Positions 50,573 through 57,650 of a stretch of 64,000 nucleotides of DNA are shown in pieces (positions within the stretch are counted from its first letter, which is position 1; each line of letters opens with the position of its first letter). Location of the stretch: the NCBI GenBank assembly GCA_021806645.1, contig JAJZQX010000003.1, positions 265,486 to 329,485 on the forward strand, in the 5' to 3' direction. The notes beneath the pieces are model-generated. The model worked only from the letters and a program-made list of their open reading frames with translations, was not told where the DNA came from and made no database searches. Both the position numbers and the translations under genes were made by a program. The DNA comes from Myxococcales bacterium. GTDB taxonomy: Bacteria > Myxococcota > Myxococcia > Myxococcales > Anaeromyxobacteraceae.

Positions 50573-50986
50573 ATGCGCTACCTCGGCCTCGACGTGGGCC
50601 GCGCGCGGATCGGGCTGGCGCTGGCCGACGACGTGCTGCGGACCGCCCGGGCACACCGCACCGTCCCCCGCCACGGCGACGCCGCCGACCTCGACGCCAT
50701 CGGCGAGGTGGCCGCCGCGTTCGAGGTGACCCGGGCCGTGGTCGGCCTGCCGCTCAACATGGACGGGACCGAGGGAGGATCGGCCCGCCTGGCGCGGGCC
50801 TTCGCCGCCAAGCTGGAGAAGCGGCTCGGCCTCCAGGTCGAGTTCCACGACGAGCGGCTCTCCACCTTCGAGGCCTCGACCCGCCTGCGCGACCAGGGGC
50901 TGTCGGCGCGCGACCAGAAGGGCGTCATCGACGCGGAGGCGGCCGCGGTGATCCTGCAGGGCTGGCTGGACGGGAGGACGGCGTGA
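50573..50986 (+). CDS. ruvX: Holliday-junction resolvase-like RuvX (YqgF)
   Basis: A 137-residue RNase H-fold nuclease acting in pre-16S rRNA end processing and possibly junction resolution. The N-terminal motif YLGLDVGRARIGLALADD (catalytic Asp 7) and VVGLPLNMDGTEGG are typical. Also typical are FHDERLSTFEA and the final Asp motif KGVIDAEAAAVILQGWLD. It overlaps mltG (GTGA), a common gene order. Confidence 0.96.
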   Translation: MRYLGLDVGRARIGLALADDVLRTARAHRTVPRHGDAADLDAIGEVAAAFEVTRAVVGLPLNMDGTEGGSARLARAFAAKLEKRLGLQVEFHDERLSTFEASTRLRDQGLSARDQKGVIDAEAAAVILQGWLDGRTA

Positions 50987-52029
50987 GGCGAGTGCTCCGG
51001 GCGATGGTGGCCCTGCTGGCGGTGGTGGTGGTGGTCGCCGGCGTGGTGGCGTTCCTGCGCTGGAGGGAGATCGGCGCCTTCCGCTCCGCGCCGTTCGGGA
51101 CCACCGACGAGAAGGTGGTCGAGGTGCCCCCGGGGGCCACGCCCCGGGCGGTGGTGCGGGCGCTGGCCAGGGCCGGTGTCCTCTCCGACGCCGAGCTGGC
51201 GTGGCGCTACCTCCGCTTCGTGAAGCGGGACCCCCGCCAGTTCAAGACCGGCGAGTACGCCTTCGCCGGGGCGCTCACGCCAGACGAGGCGCTGGAGCGG
51301 ATCTACAAGGGCGAGGTGCGGCTCCACCGTTTCACGGTGCCGGAAGGTCTCCGGATCGACGACGTCGCCGGGATCGTCGGCCGCAGCGGCCTGGTCCCGG
51401 CCGAGGACTTCCTGCTGCTGGCACACTCGGCCGCCGAGGCCCACGCCCTGGGCATCCCCGCCGACAACCTGGAGGGCTACCTCTTCCCCAGCACCTACGC
51501 CTTCGCTCGCGGGGTGTCCGCCCGGCGGATCGTCGAGGCCATGGTGCGCCGGGCCAGCGACGAGTACGACCGCGCCAACGCCGGCCGCTCACCGGAGGTG
51601 AAGCTGGACCGGGCCGAGGTGATGACGCTGGCCTCGATCATCGAGAAGGAGACCGGCCAGCCGGCCGAGCGGGCCCGGATCAGCTGCCTCTTCCACAACC
51701 GGCTGGCGCGGAAGATGAAGCTCCAGACCGATCCGACCGTCATGTACGCCACCTACCTGCGCACCGGCCGCTGGTCCAGGAACATCTCCAGGGCGGACCT
51801 GCGGACGCCGCATCCCTACAACACCTACCTGGTGCGGGGCCTCCCACCCGGCCCCATCGCCAACCCGGGCGCCGCGGCGATCCTGGCGGCCCTCTCGCCC
51901 GCCGAATGCACCGACCTCTTCTTCGTCTCCCGCAACGACGGCACGCACGTCTTCTGCCCCGACCTCGCCTGCCACGAGCGGGCCGTCAAGCGATGGCAGG
52001 TCGACTTCTTCAAGCGGGGGCGGAAGTAG
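50983..52029 (+). CDS. mltG: endolytic murein transglycosylase MltG
   Basis: Cuts nascent glycan strands near the membrane and sets their length. The 348 residues have an N-terminal TM helix (about 5-25: RAMVALLAVVVVVAGVVAFL) and a LysM-like region. The YceG domain contains NLEGYLFPSTYAFARG, VMTLASIIEKETGQ (catalytic Glu about 217), LQTDPTVMYATY, HPYNTYLVRGLPPGPIANPG and FFVSRNDGTHVFC. GTG start overlaps ruvX. Confidence 0.96.
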   Translation: MRRVLRAMVALLAVVVVVAGVVAFLRWREIGAFRSAPFGTTDEKVVEVPPGATPRAVVRALARAGVLSDAELAWRYLRFVKRDPRQFKTGEYAFAGALTPDEALERIYKGEVRLHRFTVPEGLRIDDVAGIVGRSGLVPAEDFLLLAHSAAEAHALGIPADNLEGYLFPSTYAFARGVSARRIVEAMVRRASDEYDRANAGRSPEVKLDRAEVMTLASIIEKETGQPAERARISCLFHNRLARKMKLQTDPTVMYATYLRTGRWSRNISRADLRTPHPYNTYLVRGLPPGPIANPGAAAILAALSPAECTDLFFVSRNDGTHVFCPDLACHERAVKRWQVDFFKRGRK

Positions 52030-52050
52030 GGCCTCGACCGCCAGGGCGAT

Positions 52051-52079
52051 TTCGGCCCGTCGATCGGCCGTGGTAACTT
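52051..52079 (+). promoter_or_regulatory. putative promoter of M23 peptidase gene (leaderless)
   Basis: TTCGGC (52051-52056) and TAACTT (52074-52079) are spaced by 17 bp; the -10 box ends 8 nt before ATG 52088. Confidence 0.4.
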
Positions 52080-52087
52080 GGCCGCGC

Positions 52088-53437
52088 ATGTTCGACGAGG
52101 CTCGCAGACCACGCCGCCGCCCCGCCCTCGTGGCCGGGATGCTCTCGGTCGCCGCGCTGGGCGGGCTGGCCTTCTCCCTGACCCTGGAGCGGCCTCCCTC
52201 GCCCGCCCCGGTGGCGCCCGCCCCCCCGCCTCCGCTCCCTCCTCCACCCCCGCCGCCGCCCGAGCGGTTCGAACTCACCACCGCCCGGCTCGGCCGCGAC
52301 CAGACGCTCGGCCTGGTGCTGCCCAGGCTCGAGCTGACCGGCGCCGAGTCCACCGCCGTGGTTGGCGCCCTGGGGGCCTACTTCCCGGCCAGGAAGGCCC
52401 GCACCGGTGACCAGCTGATCGTGGAGCGGCGCGCCGGCGACCCGGCCCTCCTTCGCTTCACCTATCGTCAAGGGCGGGCCGACGAGTACGTGGTGGCGCG
52501 CGGCGCGGGCGGCGACTGGGAAGCGACCCGGCGCCCCGTGGAGCTCAAGACCGACGTGGCGCGCATCCACGTCGAGGTGACCGACTCGCTCTACGACTCG
52601 CTCCACGACACCGGCCAGGATCCCGCCCTGGCCGTGCTGGCCTCCGACGTGCTGGCGTGGGACGTCGACTTCTACCGCGACGTCCGCCGCGGCGATCGCA
52701 TGACGGTCCTGGTGGAGCAGACCATCGCCGACGGCAGGCGGCTTCGCTACGGTGAGATCCAGGCCGTCGAGTACCAGGGCACGACGGCCGGCCGGAAGCG
52801 CCTCTTCCGGTGGACCGACCCCGGCGGCCAGACCAGCTACTACGACGACGACGGCCAGAGCGCCCGGCGCGGCTTCCTGAAGACGCCCCTCAGGTACGCC
52901 CACGTCACCTCGGGCTTCGGCAACCGGAACCACCCGCTGCTCGGCTACCTGGCCGCGCACATGGGCGTGGACTACGGCGCGGCGGCCGGCACGCCGGTCT
53001 GGGCGGTGGGCGACGGCGTGGTGCGGCAGGCGGGCTGGAACGGCGGCTGTGGCCTCTCCGTCACCATCCGCCACCGCAACGGGCTGGAGACGCTCTACTG
53101 CCACCTCTCCTCGGTGGCCGTCAGGTCCGGCAAGGCGGTCTCGCAGAAGCAGGTGATCGGCGCGGTCGGCTCGACCGGCCTCTCCACCGGCCCGCACCTC
53201 CACTACGCCGTGCTGCGCGGTGGGGGCTACATCAACCCAGGGCAGCTCAAGCTGCCGCGCGGCGCCCCGGTGCGGGCGGACTGGCTCGCGGGCTTCAAGG
53301 CCGACATCGCGCCGCTGCGCGCCCGGCTCGACGGCGTCGAGCTGGCGAGCCAGGCCCCGGCGGCGCGGCCACCGCGCCAGGCCACCGCCTCGACCCTGCC
53401 TAGCGGCGCCGCCGGCGGCGTGCCCGCTCTGCGGTGA
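52088..53437 (+). CDS. M23-family (LytM) peptidoglycan endopeptidase
   Basis: A 449-residue envelope peptidase with an N-terminal TM anchor (about 12-32) and proline-rich linker (PPPPLPPPPPPPPE). An OapA-like/CsgN-type region (about 60-250) precedes the M23 domain (about 275-390). Zinc ligands are seen in SGFGNRNHPLLGYLAAHMGV-D (H, HxxxD) and in GLSTGPHLHYAV (HxH). It probably cleaves peptide cross-links. The start at 52088 is chosen over an upstream GTG. Its 3' end overlaps the convergent DEAD-box gene by 38 bp. Confidence 0.93.
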   Translation: MFDEARRPRRRPALVAGMLSVAALGGLAFSLTLERPPSPAPVAPAPPPPLPPPPPPPPERFELTTARLGRDQTLGLVLPRLELTGAESTAVVGALGAYFPARKARTGDQLIVERRAGDPALLRFTYRQGRADEYVVARGAGGDWEATRRPVELKTDVARIHVEVTDSLYDSLHDTGQDPALAVLASDVLAWDVDFYRDVRRGDRMTVLVEQTIADGRRLRYGEIQAVEYQGTTAGRKRLFRWTDPGGQTSYYDDDGQSARRGFLKTPLRYAHVTSGFGNRNHPLLGYLAAHMGVDYGAAAGTPVWAVGDGVVRQAGWNGGCGLSVTIRHRNGLETLYCHLSSVAVRSGKAVSQKQVIGAVGSTGLSTGPHLHYAVLRGGGYINPGQLKLPRGAPVRADWLAGFKADIAPLRARLDGVELASQAPAARPPRQATASTLPSGAAGGVPALR

Positions 53438-55415
53438 GCGGCGTCTCCCCGATCACCTTCCCGTTCAACGCCGTCACCAGCGGTTCCACCAGCTCCGGCG
53501 CCACCTCCACGAAGGTGTGGCCGCGGCGCAGCTCGACCAGCAGCAGCTCGGTGCCCGGAACGCTGGCCGCCACCAGCTCGCGGACCTTGGCCTCGTCGGC
53601 GCCAGCCTCCTCCCCCCAGGAGATGAAGACCCGGCCGCGGGCCGGCCGATCCGTCCGTCCCCCACCGCCCGCCGACCGGCCACCCTCCTCCCGCTCCACC
53701 GGCACCTCCCGCTCCGCCGACACCTCACGGGCCGGGGTCTGGCGCGACGGGGCCTCGGAACGTTCCACGGCGTCCTCCAGCGTGGCCGACACCTCGATGG
53801 TGGGGATGCCCGAGAGGTCCGCCTCGGCCTCGGTCGGGCGCGCGGCGCGCGGCGGGCGCGGGCGCTCCTCGCGAGGCGCACGGGCTTCGCGCGGACGGTC
53901 CTCGCGGGGACGGTCCTCGCGGCGCGGGCCGCGGTCGCGCTCGCCACGCCGGCCGTCGCGCGGGCCACGGCCCTCGCGCTCGCGGTCCTTGACGAAGCTC
54001 TTCTCCAGCAGCTCCTTCCGCTCGTGCTCCTCCCGCTTGTGCTCGGCCTTCTGCAGGTCGGTCATCTTGTCGATGCGGTGGTGCGCGAAGAAGTACTTGA
54101 GGGCGAAGGCCAGCAGGTACTCGCCGTCCTGGCGCACCTTGAGCTGCTGCGCCAGCGGGATGTAGGCCTCGAAGATCGAGGCGCTCATCCCCTCCTTCAG
54201 CTCGGCGACGTGGCGCTCGGTCCAGCGCCCCTTGGCCTCCTCGGGCGTCGGCAGCTTGCGCTCCTCGAAGACGATGCTGAACTTCTTCTGCAGCGCGGAG
54301 AGCGTCATGATCTCGGCGCCGGAGACCAGCGAGAGGCTGGTCCCCTTCTTGCCGATGCGGCCGGTGCGGCCGACCCGGTGCATGAAGACCGAGGGGTCCT
54401 CGGGCAGCGAGTAGTTCACCACGTGCGACAGGTCGGAGATGTCGATGCCGCGCGCCGCGATGTCGGTGGCCACCATGAAGCGGACCTCGCCCCGCTTCAC
54501 CTTGGCCATGACCCGCTCGCGCTCCTTCTGCGGCAGGTCGCCGTTGAGCAGCTCGGCGTCGTAGCCGTTCCGGTTGAGCACCGCGCTGACCAGCGAGGTG
54601 TCGCTGCGCGTGTTGCAGAAGACGATGGCCGTCTCCGGCTCCTCCTGCTCGATCATGTAGAGCAGGTTGCGCGGCTTCGGGTAGGCGTCGACCGTGTGGT
54701 AGAGCACGTTGTGGATGTTGTCGACGCGGTACTCGTCGCCGGAGAGCAGGATGGTCTCCGGCTCGGTCAGGTACTGGCGGATGATCTGCTCGATGTCGGC
54801 CGGCACCGTGGCCGAGAAGAGCAGCTGCTGGCAGGTGGCGGGCAGGTGGTCGAGGATGCGCGTGACCTCCTCGAAGAAGCCCATGTTGAGCATCTCGTCG
54901 GCCTCGTCGAGCACCGAGACCATGCACTCCCCGAGGACCAGCGTGTTGCGGCGGATGTGGTCGAAGACGCGCCCGGGCGTGCCGACCACGATCTCGGCCC
55001 CCGCCTTGAGCTTGTCGAGCTGCTCGCCCATCGAGGCGCCGCCGTAGATGGCCACCACCGAGAGGTCGCGGTGCTTGGCCAGCGCCTCGAACTCCTGGGC
55101 CACCTGGATGGCCAGCTCGCGGGTCGGGCACATCACCAGCGCCGAGGGCTTGCGGCGCCCGTCGGGGATCCGCTCCAGCATGGGGATGGCGAAGGCCGCG
55201 GTCTTGCCGGTGCCGGTCTTGGAGCGGACGATGACGTCCTTGCCGTCGCGGACCGGGCGGAAGGTGCGGGACTGCACCGGGGTGGGCTTGGTGTAGCCGT
55301 GCTCGGCGATGGCGCGGCGGAGGGGCTCCGCCAGGTTCATCTCGTCGAAGGTGCCGTCCGAGACGTAATCGGACGCCGTCGAGGCCTGGGCCTCGGGCTG
55401 CTGCTCGTTCTCCAT
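53400..55415 (-). CDS. DEAD-box ATP-dependent RNA helicase (DeaD/CsdA type)
   Basis: A 671-residue RNA helicase for ribosome assembly or mRNA remodelling. It has the Q motif KPTPVQSRTFRP and Walker A SKTGTGKTAAFAIPM (about 60-74). Further helicase motifs are PTRELAIQ, VGTPGR, VLDEADEML, LFSATVPAD, TDIAARGIDI and HRVGRTGRIGKKG. After the core (about 30-390) comes a dimerisation-like region. A disordered Arg/Glu/Asp-rich segment (about 470-560) follows, then a DbpA-type RNA-binding domain (about 595-660: GRVFISWGEEAGADEAKVRE). The start at 55415 gives MENEQQPEAQ. Confidence 0.95.
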   Translation of the reverse strand: MENEQQPEAQASTASDYVSDGTFDEMNLAEPLRRAIAEHGYTKPTPVQSRTFRPVRDGKDVIVRSKTGTGKTAAFAIPMLERIPDGRRKPSALVMCPTRELAIQVAQEFEALAKHRDLSVVAIYGGASMGEQLDKLKAGAEIVVGTPGRVFDHIRRNTLVLGECMVSVLDEADEMLNMGFFEEVTRILDHLPATCQQLLFSATVPADIEQIIRQYLTEPETILLSGDEYRVDNIHNVLYHTVDAYPKPRNLLYMIEQEEPETAIVFCNTRSDTSLVSAVLNRNGYDAELLNGDLPQKERERVMAKVKRGEVRFMVATDIAARGIDISDLSHVVNYSLPEDPSVFMHRVGRTGRIGKKGTSLSLVSGAEIMTLSALQKKFSIVFEERKLPTPEEAKGRWTERHVAELKEGMSASIFEAYIPLAQQLKVRQDGEYLLAFALKYFFAHHRIDKMTDLQKAEHKREEHERKELLEKSFVKDREREGRGPRDGRRGERDRGPRREDRPREDRPREARAPREERPRPPRAARPTEAEADLSGIPTIEVSATLEDAVERSEAPSRQTPAREVSAEREVPVEREEGGRSAGGGGRTDRPARGRVFISWGEEAGADEAKVRELVAASVPGTELLLVELRRGHTFVEVAPELVEPLVTALNGKVIGETPLTAERARRRRRR

Positions 55416-55548
55416 GTCACCACTCGCTTCGTCTGGTGGCGCATGGCGGCTTCGCCCGTTCCGCGGGGACCTCGGTCCGCCAAAAGAGGGGACCGGAGAC
55501 CACGCCGTGCTTGCGAGCACCGCCATGCGCCGGTGGTCCTCCCGCGGC

Positions 55549-55578
55549 TTGCACGGGAGGCGGGCCACCTTGTATCAC
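55549..55578 (+). promoter_or_regulatory. putative promoter of rpoH-type gene
   Basis: TTGCAC (55549-55554) and TATCAC (55573-55578) are spaced by 18 bp, about 42 bp before ATG 55621. Confidence 0.45.
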
Positions 55579-55620
55579 ATCGCCGGGGGCAGGCTGAAGT
55601 CCGCGGCCCCCTCGCCACGC

Positions 55621-56598
55621 ATGCCCGACGACCAGCCCGACGACCAGCTCGACGACCCGGCCGACCAGGACCAGCGCCACTTGCCGGTCCTCTCGGAGAG
55701 CGTCCGCAAGCCGGGCGGGCTGACCCGCTACGACCCGCTCCGCGCCTACATGGCGGAGGTGGCGCGCCACCCGCTGCTGACCCGCGAGGAGGAGCACGAG
55801 CTGGCGGTCCGCTACCGCGCGACCGGCGACGTGCAGGCCGCCTACGTGCTGGTCGCCTCCAACCTTCGGCTGGTGGTCAAGATCGCCCACGAGTACCGCC
55901 GCACCGCCTTCCAGCTCCTCGACCTGATCCAGGAGGGGAACCTGGGGCTGATGCAGGCGGTGAAGAAGTACGACCCCTTCAAGGGGGTGAAGCTCTCCTC
56001 CTACGCCGCCTGGTGGATCCGCGCCTACATCATCCGGTTCCTGATGGAGAACTGGCGCCTGGTGAAGCTCGGCACCACCCAGGCGCAGCGCAAGCTCTTC
56101 TTCAACCTCGGCAAGGAGCGCGAGAAGCTGATCGCGCGCGGCATCGATCCCACGCCCCGCCTGCTGGCCAGCAACCTCGACGTCGAGGAGCACGAGGTGG
56201 AGGAGATGACGGCGCGGATGTCGGCCGACGATCTCTCGCTCGACGCGCCGGCGCGCGGCTCGGAGGAGGGATCGGCCACGCCCCTCGACCGGCTCCCCTC
56301 CTCGGCGGCGCCGGCCGCCGACGTGTCGCTGGGCGACGAGCAGCTGCGCCGCGTCTTCCGGGAGCAGCTCGACGTCTTCGCCCGCACCATCACCGACGAG
56401 AAGGAGAGGTTCATCTTCGAGCACCGGCTCCTGCCGGCCGGGGGCGAGGAGCCGCTGACGCTGCAGGAGGTGGGCGACCGCTACAGGCTCACGCGCGAGC
56501 GGGCCCGGCAGATCGAGGCCAAGCTCACCTCGCGGCTGCGGGAGCACCTGCGCCAGAGCATCCCCGACTTCGAGCTGCTCGGCCCGCCGGCCGACTAG
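55621..56598 (+). CDS. rpoH: RpoH-type (sigma-32) RNA polymerase sigma factor
   Basis: A 325-residue group 3 sigma factor. Region 1.2 RYDPLRAYMAEVARHPLLTR is at about 35-55. Region 2 follows (NLRLVVKIAHEYRRTAFQLL, DLIQEGNLGLMQAVKKYDPF, YAAWWIRAYIIRFLMENWRL). The RpoH box-like NWRLVKLGTTQAQRKLFFNL lies after it. Region 4.2 helix-turn-helix is LTLQEVGDRYRLTRERARQI. The first 25 residues are highly acidic (DDQPDDQLDDPADQD). Myxobacteria have several RpoH-like sigma factors used in development as well as heat shock, so a heat-shock role is not certain. It is divergent from the DEAD-box gene. Confidence 0.93.
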   Translation: MPDDQPDDQLDDPADQDQRHLPVLSESVRKPGGLTRYDPLRAYMAEVARHPLLTREEEHELAVRYRATGDVQAAYVLVASNLRLVVKIAHEYRRTAFQLLDLIQEGNLGLMQAVKKYDPFKGVKLSSYAAWWIRAYIIRFLMENWRLVKLGTTQAQRKLFFNLGKEREKLIARGIDPTPRLLASNLDVEEHEVEEMTARMSADDLSLDAPARGSEEGSATPLDRLPSSAAPAADVSLGDEQLRRVFREQLDVFARTITDEKERFIFEHRLLPAGGEEPLTLQEVGDRYRLTRERARQIEAKLTSRLREHLRQSIPDFELLGPPAD

Positions 56599-56614
56599 CC
56601 GCCCGGTCGCGCGC

Positions 56615-56860
56615 TCAGCCCAGCAGGACGCGCGCGGCGAGGAGCGCCGCCGCCACCACGCCCGCCAGCCCGACCCAGACCGCGGCCGGCTCCGGCCGCA
56701 GCGACGCCAGCGCCTCGGCCGCCGCTGTCCGCTCGGCCTCGGCCGACGCCGGATCGGCCAGCAGGCGAGCCGCCTCGGCCCGCGCCGCCCGGTGGTCTCC
56801 GGCTTCGAGCAGCTCGCCCAGCTTGGCGGCCGCGCCCCGTTCCTTCTTGGCCTTGCTCAC
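56615..56860 (-). CDS. small tail-anchored helical protein
   Basis: An 81-residue protein starting at GTG 56860 (MSKAKKERGAAAKLGELLEA). Residues 12-55 form a TPR-like helix pair (GDHRAARAEAARLLADPASA). The last 22 residues are one TM helix (AVWVGLAGVVAAALLAARVL), so it would be anchored by its tail with the helices in the cytoplasm. No family recognised. It is divergent from the DUF4159 gene with only 25 bp between starts. Confidence 0.6.
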   Translation of the reverse strand: MSKAKKERGAAAKLGELLEAGDHRAARAEAARLLADPASAEAERTAAAEALASLRPEPAAVWVGLAGVVAAALLAARVLLG

Positions 56861-56871
56861 GGCGCGCAGCG

Positions 56872-56877
56872 TATCAT
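56872..56877 (+). promoter_or_regulatory. -10 box of DUF4159 gene (leaderless arrangement)
   Basis: TATCAT lies 8 nt before ATG 56886. A weak TTGGCC lies 19 bp upstream. No Shine-Dalgarno is present. Confidence 0.45.
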
Positions 56878-56885
56878 GCGCCGCG

Positions 56886-57650
56886 ATGGCGCCGCCCAAG
56901 CTATCCCGCCGCTCCTTCCTGGCCTCGCTGGCCGCCGGCCTGGCCGGCGCCGCCCTCCCCGCCCGGGGCCGCGACAGCGTCGCGTCGAGCCCCATCGCCA
57001 TCGGCCAGGTCCAGCACGACGGCCGCTGGAACCCGCGCCCCAGCGCGCTCAAGCGGCTCGGCTGGGAGCTGGCCCGGCGCACCTCGATCGAGACCACCCC
57101 CGAGCCGGTGCCGGTCCGGCTCGACGCTCCGGGGCTGCACCGCCACCCGTTCCTCTACCTGGCCGGCGACGGGGCCCTGCCGCCCTTCTCCGACGCGGCG
57201 CGCGCCGCCCTGCGCCGCCACCTGCAGTTCGGCGGCTTCCTGCTGGTGGACGCGGCCGACGGCTCCGACGGCGTCGGCTTCGACGCCACGGTCCGCCCCG
57301 AGCTGGCGCGGGTGCTGCCTTCGGCGCCGCTGGCGCCGGTCCCGCAGGCGCACGTGCTCTACAAGACCTTCTACCTGCTCGACCGGCAGGGTGGCCGCGT
57401 CGTCACCAGGCCCTGGCTGGAGGCGCAGTCGCTGGACGGGCGGCTGGCCGTGATCTACTCGCAGAACGACCTGGGCGGCGCCTGGGCCCGCTCGGATCTC
57501 GGTGACTGGGAGTACCCGTGCACGCCCGGCGGCGAGCCCCAGCGGGAGACGGCCATCCGGCTCGGAGTCAACCTGGCCATGTACGCCCTCTGCACCGACT
57601 ACAAGGACGACGCCGTCCACCTGCCGTTCATCATGAAGCGGCGCACCTGA
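56886..57650 (+). CDS. DUF4159 protein with Tat signal
   Basis: A 254-residue exported protein with a twin-arginine signal (SRRSFLASLAAGLAGAALPA, residues about 7-26). The mature part has IGQVQHDGRWNPRPSALKRL, then FLYLAGDGALPPFSDAARAA and GGFLLVDAADGSDGVGFD. It ends with VIYSQNDLGGAWARSDLG and EYPCTPGGE, all typical of DUF4159. Many family members are linked to MoxR/VWA clusters. Function unknown. Its stop overlaps the probable CTG start of the VWA membrane gene. Confidence 0.85.
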   Translation: MAPPKLSRRSFLASLAAGLAGAALPARGRDSVASSPIAIGQVQHDGRWNPRPSALKRLGWELARRTSIETTPEPVPVRLDAPGLHRHPFLYLAGDGALPPFSDAARAALRRHLQFGGFLLVDAADGSDGVGFDATVRPELARVLPSAPLAPVPQAHVLYKTFYLLDRQGGRVVTRPWLEAQSLDGRLAVIYSQNDLGGAWARSDLGDWEYPCTPGGEPQRETAIRLGVNLAMYALCTDYKDDAVHLPFIMKRRT